Of a DNA stretch of 64,000 nucleotides, positions 27,156 to 36,479 are shown in pieces; the stretch's first letter is position 1; each line of letters begins with the position of its first letter. Below the pieces are notes generated by a model. The model was not told the DNA's origin. It made no database searches and saw only the letters and a list, made by a program, of their open reading frames with translations. The stretch spans positions 124,001 to 188,000 of the forward strand of contig NZ_CP015986.1 of NCBI RefSeq assembly GCF_001658005.1, read 5' to 3'. The position numbers and the translations under genes are program-made. Source of the stretch: Sphingobium sp. EP60837. Lineage in GTDB: Bacteria; Pseudomonadota; Alphaproteobacteria; Sphingomonadales; Sphingomonadaceae.

Positions 27156-28787
27156 ATGCTGCTGCCGATGCTGCCGGTCTTTCCGGCTGGCGCATCGGTG
27201 GACCGAACGAGCGCGCTGCATTCCTATGCGCGAGGAAGGCTGGCCGATAGCGATGGGGCGACGGCGATTGCGCTGCGCAACTATCGCGATGCGCAGGCTG
27301 CAGCACCGGCTAGCCTTGAAGTCGCCCGGCGCTCTTATCTACATAGCCTGATCAGCGGTGACATGCCGCTGGCGATTCGGTCGGCAAGGTTGCTCGACAG
27401 CAATGGCGTGCTGCCCAGGGACGGGACGCTGCTATTCCTGTGCGATGCGCTGATCCGCAAGGATTGGGGCGCGGCGCGGCAAGTGACCGACCGGATGGCG
27501 GCCGAGGGGAATTTCGGGTTCCTCGCACCGATCGTGCGCAGCTGGATTGCGCTGGGCGAGGGAAGGGTCGCGCCGCCTGCGATTGATCCGGCCAACCGTT
27601 ATGCGTCCTTGGCCCGACGCTATATCGATGAACATGTGGCGCTGCAGGCGCTAGGGCGCGGAAAGTTGGTGGAGGCTGGTCCCGCGATCAATCGCGCGCT
27701 CGCGTTACGAACCGTGGACTTGCCAGAGCTCCGACTGACTTTCGCCGGACAGTTGGCTGCGCGAGGCGCGAGGGCGGAGGCGATCGCGCTGCTGATAGAG
27801 GGCCAAGCTGCTTATGCGCGGGCGCGCGCCGATGTGGCGCGTGGCCGCAGCGGTGGGACGGCAAGCGGCCCGCTAGCGCCCCGGCAGGGCTTTGCGCGAC
27901 TGCTGGTGCGGCTGGCGGTGGACATTTCCTCCGACGATAGCACGCGTCTGCTAGGGATCAGGCTGGCCAGGATCGCGAGCTTCGCCAACCCGGAAGGGGC
28001 GGATGGCGCGTTGGCGCTGGCGCAGTTGCTGACCGACGCGGGCTATGCCGACCGTGGCGTGGCCGAAGCGCGGAAAGTTGCGACGGATGACTGGTTTGGT
28101 TCGCTAGGCCAGGCAGCGCTGGTCGATGCATTGGCCGCGTCGGGGAACCGAGCAGCGGCGATAGTGCTCGCTCGCTCGCTGGCGGAAGCGCCGGGCGCGG
28201 ACTCCGAAAGGTTGGTACGGTTTGGGCAGTTGCTTGCGCAGGCGAAGGATTTTGGTGGTGCCGCCGACGCGTTCCGAAAGGCGGAAGGACGGTTCCCGGC
28301 AGACGCCGTGCCTTGGGCATTGCTGCTGTTTCAAGGGAGCGCGCTGGAGCAGGCGGGACGTTGGGATGAAGCGCGGGCAGTGCTGGAGCGCGCTGCGAAA
28401 ATCGCGCCAGAAGAGCCCGCGGTGCTCAATTATTTGGGCTATGCTCAGGTCGAGCGGCGGAAAAATGTCGCCGCCGCGCTGGAGTTGTTGAAGAAGGCGA
28501 GCGCTCTCAAACCCGAAGACGCGTCAATCACGGATTCGCTTGGATGGGCGCAATTTATCACCGGCGATGTCGCAGCCGCTCTTCCAGTCTTGGAGCGTGC
28601 GGCAGAGGGTGCGCCTGCTGACGCTACGATCAACGAGCATCTGGGCGACGCGCTGTGGGCAGCAGGCCGCCGTTATGAGGCGCGCTATGCCTGGCGGGCG
28701 GCTGCGGTCTCCGCCGAGGGGCCCGCCGCCACGCGCCTGAACGCGAAGGCGAGAGAAGGGATGAAGCCTGAACATGCCGCTCCTTGA
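27156..28787 (+). CDS. Tetratricopeptide repeat protein, probably exported
   Basis: A 543-residue helical-repeat protein of unknown function. ATG 27156 opens a hydrophobic N-terminus (MLLPMLPVFPAGAS) that looks like a short signal peptide, although it lacks a basic N-region. TPR units are clearest near the C-terminus: VLNYLGYAQVERRKNVAAAL, ITDSLGWAQFITGDVAAALP and INEHLGDALWAAGRRYEAR. This end resembles TPR proteins paired with ispE in other sphingomonads. It starts 16 bases after the ETF-QO stop and overlaps ispE by 14 bases. Confidence 0.82.
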   Translation: MLLPMLPVFPAGASVDRTSALHSYARGRLADSDGATAIALRNYRDAQAAAPASLEVARRSYLHSLISGDMPLAIRSARLLDSNGVLPRDGTLLFLCDALIRKDWGAARQVTDRMAAEGNFGFLAPIVRSWIALGEGRVAPPAIDPANRYASLARRYIDEHVALQALGRGKLVEAGPAINRALALRTVDLPELRLTFAGQLAARGARAEAIALLIEGQAAYARARADVARGRSGGTASGPLAPRQGFARLLVRLAVDISSDDSTRLLGIRLARIASFANPEGADGALALAQLLTDAGYADRGVAEARKVATDDWFGSLGQAALVDALAASGNRAAAIVLARSLAEAPGADSERLVRFGQLLAQAKDFGGAADAFRKAEGRFPADAVPWALLLFQGSALEQAGRWDEARAVLERAAKIAPEEPAVLNYLGYAQVERRKNVAAALELLKKASALKPEDASITDSLGWAQFITGDVAAALPVLERAAEGAPADATINEHLGDALWAAGRRYEARYAWRAAAVSAEGPAATRLNAKAREGMKPEHAAP

Positions 28788-29643
28788 CGCCGACATGCTG
28801 GTGGAAACGGCCTATGCGAAGGTGAACCTTGCCCTGCATGTCCGGGAGCGGCGGGCTGATGGTTATCACGCGCTGGAAAGCCTTTTCGTTTTCGCGCGTG
28901 ATGGCGATTTGCTGACTGGCGAGGCGAGGGAGGACGGAAGCATCAGCTTGATGCTGGACGGACGCTTCGGGGCTGCGCTTGAGGCAGGCGAGGGCAATCT
29001 GGTGATGAAGGCGGCTCGCCTGCTGCAGGAGCGATTAGGCGAAAAGCGAGGCGCCGCGATCAGGTTGACGAAGAGCTTGCCGGTTGCCTCCGGCATCGGC
29101 GGAGGATCAGCGGATGCGGCAGCCGCGTTGCGGCTGCTCAACCGGCTGTGGGATGCGCAGCTGTCCACTCCCGAGTTGGAACGGCTCGGCTTGGCGCTCG
29201 GCTCTGACGTTCCCGCTTGCGTCAGCAGCGTCCCGCAGATGGTGCGCGGCCGGGGTGAGTTGCTGGAGCAGCGGGATGTGCAAGGATTGGCAGGGATGCC
29301 GATGCTGTTGGTCAATCCGGGCGTGGCACTATCGACGGCGCAGGTCTTCCAGGGTTGGGATCAGCAGGATCGAGGTCCGCTGGATGCTCATGGGCTGGAA
29401 GATATCATCGCCAAAGGGCGCAACGATCTGGAGCCTGCCGCGATCGAAGCGGCCCCGATAATAGCGGAAGTATTGGCGCTGCTGAGAGAACAAACAGGAG
29501 TCCGGTTCGCGCGCATGTCGGGATCTGGCGCGACTTGCTTTGCGCTGTTTGATGGGGTGGCCAGCAGGGGCGCGGCGGCTATGGCCCTCTGCGCGCTGAG
29601 GCCGGATTGGTGGATCATGGAAACGGAGATAGGCGGAGCGTGA
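28774..29643 (+). CDS. ispE: 4-diphosphocytidyl-2-C-methyl-D-erythritol kinase IspE
   Basis: Phosphorylates CDP-methylerythritol in the MEP route to isoprenoids. The 289-residue GHMP kinase has the N-terminal AYAKVNLALHVRERRADGYH motif and the ATP loop PVASGIGGGSADAAAALRLL near residues 105-124. A C-terminal GHMP motif MSGSGATCFALFD follows near residue 250. The start could be 28774 or the in-frame ATG 28795. The stop overlaps the next gene in GTGA at 29640-29643. Confidence 0.95.
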   Translation: MPLLDADMLVETAYAKVNLALHVRERRADGYHALESLFVFARDGDLLTGEAREDGSISLMLDGRFGAALEAGEGNLVMKAARLLQERLGEKRGAAIRLTKSLPVASGIGGGSADAAAALRLLNRLWDAQLSTPELERLGLALGSDVPACVSSVPQMVRGRGELLEQRDVQGLAGMPMLLVNPGVALSTAQVFQGWDQQDRGPLDAHGLEDIIAKGRNDLEPAAIEAAPIIAEVLALLREQTGVRFARMSGSGATCFALFDGVASRGAAAMALCALRPDWWIMETEIGGA

Positions 29644-30356
29644 GCGAGGCTTTCACTCAGATCAACTGCGGAGCGCTCGATCTGCTGATCATCGCCGACC
29701 ATGCTTCGGCCCATGTGCCTGCCGATATCGACCTGGCTATCGATGCCGCATTGCTGACCAATCATATCGCCGTGGATATCGGGGTGGCGGAGGTCAGCCG
29801 CCTACTAGCTGAACAACTGGGATGTACGGCGATTTTGGGCGGCGTGTCCCGCCTGGTCATTGATTTGAACCGCGAGGATGACGCACCTGGCCTGCTTCCG
29901 GTGATGAGCGATGGCCATGTGATCCCCGGCAATCGCCAAGCGGACCTGGCAGAGCGGATGATCCGCTTCCACCATCCCTATCATCATCAGATCGGCCGGC
30001 TGTTGGACGGTATGACATCGCCCTTCATCCTGTCGGTGCATAGCTTTACGCCCAGCCTAGCAAGCGATCCTCATGCCGAGCGCCCGTGGGATATCGGCGT
30101 CCTGTATAATGGGGATGATCGCGCAGCCCGCATCGCCATTCCGTTGCTGTCGGAAGCGGGGCTGCTGGTCGGCGATCAATTGCCCTATTCGGGTAAGCTG
30201 CTCAATGCGACGATGAACCGCCATGCCGAAGCCAACGGTATCCCCTATCTCGGCATCGAGATGCGGCAGGATCTGGTGGCGGACGCCGACGGGCAGCGCC
30301 GCTTCGCCAGTATAATAGGCCCGATCGTGCTACAATGCCGCAATAGCCTTGCGTGA
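29640..30356 (+). CDS. N-formylglutamate amidohydrolase family protein
   Basis: A 238-residue member of the N-formylglutamate amidohydrolase (HutG-type) family, zinc-dependent hydrolases of formylated or other amide substrates. It shows [11 protein letters not shown] at about residues 15-25, the [17 protein letters not shown] segment, [19 protein letters not shown] and a C-terminal EMRQDL. No histidine-degradation genes are nearby, so the natural substrate is open. I choose GTG 29640, which overlaps the ispE stop by four bases. Confidence 0.85.
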   Translation: MSEAFTQINCGALDLLIIADHASAHVPADIDLAIDAALLTNHIAVDIGVAEVSRLLAEQLGCTAILGGVSRLVIDLNREDDAPGLLPVMSDGHVIPGNRQADLAERMIRFHHPYHHQIGRLLDGMTSPFILSVHSFTPSLASDPHAERPWDIGVLYNGDDRAARIAIPLLSEAGLLVGDQLPYSGKLLNATMNRHAEANGIPYLGIEMRQDLVADADGQRRFASIIGPIVLQCRNSLA

Positions 30357-30402
30357 CTCGTCCCTTTTTGGAAAGGAGACGCGCGCAAGAAGGGTAGGTT
30401 TT

Positions 30403-32124
30403 ATGTCTCACACATTCGACAAGTCGAAACTGCCGAGCCGTCATGTCTCGGTTGGTCCGGAGCGGGCCCCGCATCGCAGCTATTATTACGCGATGGGCTT
30501 GACCGAGGAAGAGATTGGCCGCCCCTTCGTAGGTATCGCCTCCGCTGGTAACGACAGCGCGCCGTGCAACACGACGCTCGACATGCAGGCAGATTGGTGC
30601 CGCCAAGGCGTGAACGAGGCGGGCGGGATGCCGCGCCGTTTCAATACCATCACCGTGACCGATGGCATTGCCATGGGACATCAGGGCATGAAAAGCTCGC
30701 TCGCGAGCCGCGAAGTGATCGCGGATTCTGTCGAGCTATCGGTGCGCGGTCACTGTTATGACGCGCTCGTCACCTTCGCCGGGTGCGACAAGTCGCTGCC
30801 TGGCATGATGATGGCGATGCTGCGCCTCAACGTCCCGTCGATCTTCGTCTATGGCGGATCGATCCTGCCAGGCCGCTTCGAAAACCGCGACGTCACCGTC
30901 GTCGATGTGTTCGAGGTGGTCGGTAAATATGCCGCCGGCGCCTGCCCCCTGAAGGATGTGATCGCGCTCGAAAAGGTGGCGTGCCCTGGTCACGGCGCCT
31001 GCGGCGGGCAATATACCGCCAACACCATGGCCTGTGTCGGTGAAGCGATCGGCCTGTCGTTGCCCAACAGCAATATGGCGCCCGCGCCCTATAAGAGCCG
31101 CGAAGAGGTCGCGGTTGCCGCAGGACGCCAGGTCATGGAGTTGCTGGCGAAGAATATCCGCCCCCGCGACATCTGTACCCGCGAGGCGTTCGAAAATGCC
31201 GCGCGGATCGTCGCCGCGACTGGCGGATCGACCAATGGCGCGCTTCACCTGCCCGCCATGGCGAATGAGTGCGGCATCGACTTCGACCTGTTCGATGTGG
31301 CCGAAATCTTCAAATCCACGCCATATATCGCGGACCTGAAGCCGGGCGGAAAATATGTTGCCAAGGATATGTATGATGCGGGTGGCATCTACATGCTGAT
31401 GAAGACATTGCACGACAACGGCCTTCTGCACGGCGACTGCATGACGGTGACGGGTAAGACCCTTGCCGAGAATATTGAGGAAGTGACCTGGAACCCGGAC
31501 CAGAAGGTCATCTATGACGTCAAGTCGCCGATCACCCCGACGGGCGGCGTTGTCGGCCTTAAAGGTTCGCTGGCGCCCAACGGCGCGATCGTGAAGGTCG
31601 CCGGCATGCACCGGCTGCAATTCGAAGGGCCCGCCAGGGTCTTCGATTGCGAGGAAGATGCTTTCGCCGCCGTTGAGGCGCGCGACATCGCCGAGGGTTC
31701 GGTGATCATCATCCGTTATGAAGGCCCGAAGGGCGGCCCCGGAATGCGCGAGATGCTATCCACCACTGCGGCGCTCTACGGCCAGGGCATGGGCGAGAAG
31801 GTGGCGCTGATCACCGATGGCCGCTTCTCGGGCGCTACGCGCGGCTTTTGTATTGGCCATGTCGGGCCTGAAGCAGCCGAAGGCGGCCCGATCGCGCTAG
31901 TAGAAAATGGCGATATCATTGCCATCGACGCAGAGGCGGGAACGATCGACCTGAAGGTCGCCGAGTCCGTACTGGCGGAGCGCCAGAAGAATTGGAGACC
32001 CCGCCAGAATGATTATCAGGCGGGTGCGCTGTGGCGCTATGCGCAGAATGTGGGTCCGGCTTACAAGGGAGCGGTGACGCATCCCGGAGCGAAGGCCGAA
32101 ACCCATGTCTATGCGGATATCTGA
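30403..32124 (+). CDS. ilvD: Dihydroxy-acid dehydratase IlvD
   Basis: Dehydrates 2,3-dihydroxy-3-methyl acids to 2-keto acids for valine, leucine and isoleucine synthesis. ATG 30403 ([15 protein letters not shown]) follows AGGGTAGG at 30391-30398. The 573-residue protein has the three iron-sulfur cysteine regions: [10 protein letters not shown] (about residue 55), [10 protein letters not shown] (about 128) and [16 protein letters not shown] (about 192-207). It resembles the longer IlvD/Edd subgroup. The small lipoprotein gene begins inside its last 20 bases. Confidence 0.95.
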   Translation: MSHTFDKSKLPSRHVSVGPERAPHRSYYYAMGLTEEEIGRPFVGIASAGNDSAPCNTTLDMQADWCRQGVNEAGGMPRRFNTITVTDGIAMGHQGMKSSLASREVIADSVELSVRGHCYDALVTFAGCDKSLPGMMMAMLRLNVPSIFVYGGSILPGRFENRDVTVVDVFEVVGKYAAGACPLKDVIALEKVACPGHGACGGQYTANTMACVGEAIGLSLPNSNMAPAPYKSREEVAVAAGRQVMELLAKNIRPRDICTREAFENAARIVAATGGSTNGALHLPAMANECGIDFDLFDVAEIFKSTPYIADLKPGGKYVAKDMYDAGGIYMLMKTLHDNGLLHGDCMTVTGKTLAENIEEVTWNPDQKVIYDVKSPITPTGGVVGLKGSLAPNGAIVKVAGMHRLQFEGPARVFDCEEDAFAAVEARDIAEGSVIIIRYEGPKGGPGMREMLSTTAALYGQGMGEKVALITDGRFSGATRGFCIGHVGPEAAEGGPIALVENGDIIAIDAEAGTIDLKVAESVLAERQKNWRPRQNDYQAGALWRYAQNVGPAYKGAVTHPGAKAETHVYADI

Positions 32125-32479
32125 CAAGATTGCCGGGGCGGGGCTTCTGTGCCTCGCCCTGGCAGCTTGTGACTCCCAGTCGGCAGCTTTGCCCGACGCC
32201 ACGCTCGGGCGCGCCGCCGTGGCGGAATGCGCCATTGGGCCGCGGGCGGAGTGGACACGGAATTGCTTGGTGGAGCAGAGCGGAAAGCTCCTCACCGTGC
32301 GCCATGGGGATGGCGGCTTTCGACGCTTCACCATATTGGAAGATGGGCGCGGGCTGGCTGCGGCGGATGGAGCCGAACCGGCAAATGTCGCCATCGTGGG
32401 TAAGGGTCAAATCGAAGTCAGCGCAGGCGAGGAGCGCTACCGACTGCCTGCCACCATTGCCGGAGCGACCAAGCCTTGA
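32105..32479 (+). CDS. Small predicted lipoprotein, function unknown
   Basis: The 124-residue protein has a basic N-terminus, a hydrophobic stretch and a lipobox LALAAC (cysteine at about residue 22), so it is probably exported and lipidated. The mature part includes an internal cysteine pair ([14 protein letters not shown]) and a beta-rich look with [13 protein letters not shown] do not recognise a named domain. It is wedged between ilvD and nnrD with overlaps of 20 and 4 bases, which argues that it is a real translated gene. Confidence 0.75.
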   Translation: MSMRISDKIAGAGLLCLALAACDSQSAALPDATLGRAAVAECAIGPRAEWTRNCLVEQSGKLLTVRHGDGGFRRFTILEDGRGLAAADGAEPANVAIVGKGQIEVSAGEERYRLPATIAGATKP

Positions 32480-33867
32480 GCGGACTGGCCATATTGACTG
32501 CCGCTCAGATGCGGGCGGCTGAGCAGGCGGCGATCGCCAGCGGCATTCCAGAATATGAACTGATGGAACGAGCAGGCGCGGCGGCGGCGGAGATCATCTG
32601 GCGCGCAGGCGCCAAGCGCGACCTTCTAGTGCTTTGCGGTCCTGGCAATAATGGTGGAGACGGCTTCGTCATCGCTCGATTGCTGCGAGCGCGCGGCGTC
32701 CCTGTTCGCGTCGCTGCCTTGGGTGAAAGCAGAACCGAATCCAGCCTAAAAGCGCGAGCAGCTTGGAATGGGCCTGTGGAGCCGTTTGACCAGGCAGCTC
32801 CTGCCACGCAGATCGTTGACGCGCTGTTCGGCACCGGACTGTCCCGAGGATTGGAGGACGCTGTCGCAGATCGACTCTCCTCCCTGACGGCGCAGGCGAG
32901 CTTCAGCTATGCGGTTGATTTGCCGAGTGGGGTTGATACCGACAGCGGGGCATTGCTGTCACACGCTCCGCTTTTTGGCGTCTGCATCGCCCTGGGATCG
33001 CTGAAGCCGGCCCATGTGCTGCATCCAGCCGCGGGGCTCTTTCGCAGGCTGGTTTGCGCGGACATCGGCATCGTCGCCTCGGATCAGGTGCACCGTCTGT
33101 CAACGCCGCATTTGACGCGGCCGCTCACATCGGATCACAAATATAGCCGAGGATTGGTGGCCGTCGTTGGCGGCAGCATGGCGGGCGCCGGGCGGCTTGC
33201 GGCTCGGGCCGCTGCACGATCGGGTGCAGGCATGGTGCGTTATCTGGCTGCTGCCGAAGCCGCCGCCGGACTGGATGCGATCGTCACGGTACAGGCTAAG
33301 ACAATAAGCGAACTGGAGAGCAGTTTGGTCGATGGCAGATTGGCGGCCGTGGTCGCAGGGCCTGGGCTGGGCAGCGACGAGCGAGCGAAAGAGCGGCTGG
33401 CAGCGGTGCTGGCTTGTGGGCATCCGTTGGTGCTGGATGCGGATGCGCTGACGCTCTTGGGGAGTGGGGCGGCAGAGGGCATCCCGCCCGGCTCGATCCT
33501 AACGCCGCATGAAGGAGAATTTGCTCGCCTTGGCTTCAACCTGCGGGGAGATAAGATCAGCCGCGCTACGGAGGCAGCCCGGCGTACCGACGCTGTCATC
33601 GTCCTCAAAGGGGCAGATAGCGTCGTGGCTGCGCCAGACGGGCGCGTAGCGGTTTCAAGTGGCGCTTCGCCTTGGCTGTCCACCGCTGGAACGGGTGATG
33701 TGCTGGCGGGACTGGCAGCGGGAAGATTGGCGGTAAGTGGCGATCCGTTTAGCGCAGCGTGTGAGGCGGTTTGGCTGCATGGGGAGGCGGCCAGGCGCGC
33801 TGGGGAGGCCTTCGCAGCGGACGATTTGATTGCAGAGCTACCAGCGGCTATCGCCTCCCGCTTGTGA
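32476..33867 (+). CDS. nnrD: Bifunctional NAD(P)H-hydrate epimerase / ADP-dependent NAD(P)H-hydrate dehydratase
   Basis: Repairs hydrated, inactive NAD(P)H. The N-terminal YjeF epimerase domain (residues about 1-205) has CGPGNNGGDGFVIARLL. The C-terminal ribokinase-like dehydratase domain (about 215-463) has DADALTLLG and the catalytic STAGTGDVLAG near residue 400. The total of 463 residues fits the fused NnrE-NnrD form. It begins with TTG at 32476 overlapping the lipoprotein stop, and its stop overlaps the GTG of the methyltransferase gene. Confidence 0.94.
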   Translation: MSGLAILTAAQMRAAEQAAIASGIPEYELMERAGAAAAEIIWRAGAKRDLLVLCGPGNNGGDGFVIARLLRARGVPVRVAALGESRTESSLKARAAWNGPVEPFDQAAPATQIVDALFGTGLSRGLEDAVADRLSSLTAQASFSYAVDLPSGVDTDSGALLSHAPLFGVCIALGSLKPAHVLHPAAGLFRRLVCADIGIVASDQVHRLSTPHLTRPLTSDHKYSRGLVAVVGGSMAGAGRLAARAAARSGAGMVRYLAAAEAAAGLDAIVTVQAKTISELESSLVDGRLAAVVAGPGLGSDERAKERLAAVLACGHPLVLDADALTLLGSGAAEGIPPGSILTPHEGEFARLGFNLRGDKISRATEAARRTDAVIVLKGADSVVAAPDGRVAVSSGASPWLSTAGTGDVLAGLAAGRLAVSGDPFSAACEAVWLHGEAARRAGEAFAADDLIAELPAAIASRL

Positions 33868-35072
33868 CTGAGATCGACACAGATATTATCGTCCGTATCG
33901 CCGCCAAAGGCGACGGCGTGACCTCCGACGGCCGGCATGTGCAGTTGGCAGCACCGGGTGACCGGCTGACGGGGGATGGTCGGCTCTTGCCCGGCCCGCA
34001 TCATATCACGCCGCCTTGCATGCACTTTCCGGCATGTGGTGGATGCGAACTTCAGCATGTCGATGAGGAGAGCTTTGCTGCCTTCGCAACGGCGCGTGTT
34101 ACCGGCCCGTTGGCGGGCCAGGGCATTACGGCTGAGACGGTGCTACCCGCACATGTCTCGCCACCCAGAACCCGCCGCCGGGCTTCGTTGCGGGCTGCGC
34201 GCGAGGGGCGGCGGATCGTCATCGGCTTCGCTGAGTCGGGCAGCCACAAGCTGATTGATATCGCCATGTGCGAGATATTGGACCCGCGGCTTTTTGCGCT
34301 GGTGCAGCCGCTTCGCGAGGTGCTGCCCCTGATCCTGCCGGACAGGCGTGCGGCGCATGTCCGCATGTCCCTGGTTGATCAGGGTGTCGATCTGCTGCTC
34401 GAGAGGGTCCGCGTCGAAGGGCTTGCGGCGGACGAGGCGCTGCGGGACTTTGCGGACACCTGGAAGCTGGCGCGGCTGACCATAGATGAGGGCGATGGGC
34501 AGCAGGTGCGCTGGGAGCCTGAGCCTGTGACGGTAAGTTTCGGGGGCGTGGCCGTGGGCTTCCCCTCCTTCGCGTTCCTTCAGGCGACGCCGGATGGGGA
34601 GGCGGCGCTGGTGGAGTTTGTCCGTGAAGCTTTGCCTGGGCGGGGAGCGGTGGCCGATCTCTTCTGTGGTCTTGGCACCTTTGCGCTGGCGATCGGTGAG
34701 GGGCGGCCCGTCTATGCTGCCGAAGGTGCGCGCGATTTGGTCCTGTCGCTGAAGCTCGCGGCTAACCGTGCACAGCGGCGGATGGTGGTGGATCATCGAG
34801 ACCTGTTCAGGAAGCCGCTGACGCCCGAGGAGCTAAATAGATTTGCTGCCGTGGTGATCGACCCGCCCCGGGCGGGTGCGCGGGAGCAGGTCATGCAGTT
34901 GGCGGCGTCGGCTGTGCCCCTGATCGCCTATGTATCGTGCAATCCGGCGAGCTTTGCGCGGGATGCGGCGCATCTGGTCGCTGGCGGCTATGTGCTGGAG
35001 AGCGTCAAGCCGGTGGGGCAGTTCCGATGGTCAACGCATGTCGAACTGGCTGCGACTTTCCGGCGGAGATGA
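33864..35072 (+). CDS. TrmA/RlmD-family RNA (uracil-5-)-methyltransferase
   Basis: SAM-dependent enzyme that methylates C5 of a uridine in rRNA or tRNA. GTG 33864 overlaps the nnrD stop and gives 402 residues. The iron-sulfur cysteines are in PPCMHFPACGGCELQH (residues about 49-64), with a fourth in MCEILD. The SAM domain has VADLFCGLGTFALAI near residue 270. The catalytic cysteine is in YVSCNPASFARDAAHL near residue 358. Whether the target is 23S rRNA (RlmC/RlmD) or tRNA cannot be decided. A 12-bp hairpin follows the stop. Confidence 0.9.
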   Translation: MTEIDTDIIVRIAAKGDGVTSDGRHVQLAAPGDRLTGDGRLLPGPHHITPPCMHFPACGGCELQHVDEESFAAFATARVTGPLAGQGITAETVLPAHVSPPRTRRRASLRAAREGRRIVIGFAESGSHKLIDIAMCEILDPRLFALVQPLREVLPLILPDRRAAHVRMSLVDQGVDLLLERVRVEGLAADEALRDFADTWKLARLTIDEGDGQQVRWEPEPVTVSFGGVAVGFPSFAFLQATPDGEAALVEFVREALPGRGAVADLFCGLGTFALAIGEGRPVYAAEGARDLVLSLKLAANRAQRRMVVDHRDLFRKPLTPEELNRFAAVVIDPPRAGAREQVMQLAASAVPLIAYVSCNPASFARDAAHLVAGGYVLESVKPVGQFRWSTHVELAATFRRR

Positions 35073-35107
35073 AAATTGTCCCTCGCCGCATATTTGCGGC
35101 GAGGGAC
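35071..35107. terminator. Bidirectional terminator hairpin between convergent genes
   Basis: A perfect 12-bp stem GTCCCTCGCCGC / GCGGCGAGGGAC (35078-35089 and 35096-35107) has a 6-base loop. Read leftward it is followed by AATTTTC, which makes it a good terminator for the ornithine decarboxylase transcript. Read rightward, a T5 run follows only about 30 bases later. Confidence 0.7.
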
Positions 35108-35140
35108 AGGCACCCTCTCCAAAGGGGAGCTTGAGCCTTT

Positions 35141-36331
35141 TTAGCCCAGCTTGATGACAGTTGCGCGACGGCGCGCAGGGACGGGTTCGGCATAGAGGCT
35201 GGCCATAGGCTCATCCTCTACCTCAATGATCGCTTCCGATGTGAAACCGTTGAAACCCGTACGCATCGCCGCGCCATAGGCCCCGAGCATTCCAATTTCG
35301 ATATAGTCGCCCGCAGCCACATCGTCCGGCAGCATGAAGGGGCCGACCATATGGTCCATGTCGTCGCAGGTCGGGCCGTAGAAGGAAAAGCCGGTCAGTT
35401 CCGCCTCGCTCTCTTCTTCACGTAGGAGCGCCACGGGGAAACGCCAGCCGATATGTGCAGCGTCGAACAGCGCGCCATAAGCGCCATCATTGATGTAGAG
35501 CTCGGTGCCGCGGCGGCGCTCTACTCGCACGATGATGGAGCTATATTCTGCCGATAGCGCGCGGCCAGGCTCGCACCATAGTTCCGACGAATAGCTGACC
35601 GGCAGGCTCTCGAAGCCGCGATGGATAGCGTCGAAATAGGCTTCCAGCGCCGGGGGTTCCATGCCGGGATAGACTGACGGGAAACCGCCGCCGACGTCGA
35701 TGATATCGACCGTTACGGCCGCATCGACGATCGCGGCGCGGACGCGTTCGATGGCGTCGCTATAAGCCTGCGGACTCATCGCCTGGCTACCGACATGGAA
35801 GCATATGCCGAGGGCATCGGCCGCCTGACGCGTGGCCATCAGCAATTCGCGGGTCTCGCCCAGTTCGGCGCCGAATTTGGACGCCAGGCTCAGTTCCGAA
35901 TGTTCGGACGAGACGCGCAGGCGCACGCACAGTTCGAGGTCGCTGGCGTCATCGGTGGCGCGCAGGATCTTTTCCAGCTCGTCGATCGTGTCGAGCGAGA
36001 AGGTGCGCACGCCATGGACGTTGTAAGCCTCCGCAATGGCTTCCTCAGCCTTGACCGGGTGCATGAAGCACAGCTTGGCTTGGGGCAGCGTCTGCGCGAC
36101 GAGGCGAACCTCCGCGATCGACGCAACGTCATAATGCGTGATTCCGCTGTCCCACAAAGTCCGGAGCAAGTCCGGCGAGGGATTCGCCTTGACCGCATAG
36201 AGGGAACGCCCCGGAAACTTCTCAGTGAAGAATCGGGCGGCCCGGGCTGCAGCCTGGGGACGAATCAGCGTTACCGGTGCTGCCGGTGTGAGGGCGGTCG
36301 CTACCCCCAGCGCGCTATGGTGCTTGTGCAA
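35141..36331 (-). CDS. Ornithine/diaminopimelate-type decarboxylase, probable ornithine decarboxylase
   Basis: Fold-type III PLP decarboxylase, most likely making putrescine from ornithine. No ATG is available at the N-terminus. I choose TTG 36331 (xHKHHSALGVATAL), because TGGAGG lies nine bases upstream; this gives 396 residues, usual for the family. The PLP lysine is in YAVKANPSPDLL near residue 50, the glycine loop is DVGGGFPSVYPG, and the active-site GPTCDDMDHM holds the catalytic cysteine. The gene ends a three-gene leftward polyamine operon. Lysine cannot be excluded as a second substrate. Confidence 0.88.
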   Translation of the reverse strand: MHKHHSALGVATALTPAAPVTLIRPQAAARAARFFTEKFPGRSLYAVKANPSPDLLRTLWDSGITHYDVASIAEVRLVAQTLPQAKLCFMHPVKAEEAIAEAYNVHGVRTFSLDTIDELEKILRATDDASDLELCVRLRVSSEHSELSLASKFGAELGETRELLMATRQAADALGICFHVGSQAMSPQAYSDAIERVRAAIVDAAVTVDIIDVGGGFPSVYPGMEPPALEAYFDAIHRGFESLPVSYSSELWCEPGRALSAEYSSIIVRVERRRGTELYINDGAYGALFDAAHIGWRFPVALLREEESEAELTGFSFYGPTCDDMDHMVGPFMLPDDVAAGDYIEIGMLGAYGAAMRTGFNGFTSEAIIEVEDEPMASLYAEPVPARRRATVIKLG

Positions 36332-36479
36332 CTCAAGGGACCTCCAGTGTAGTTCAGGGCATTCAAGCTGCCTTGCGGTGGAAGTCCCATGGGGCAGCGG
36401 AAGGGCGATATATGCGGCAGGTGCCCCCCTGTAAAGCGCGCGTGTAAATTTTGTTGCGCGGGCGGCTATGAAACGTGCG

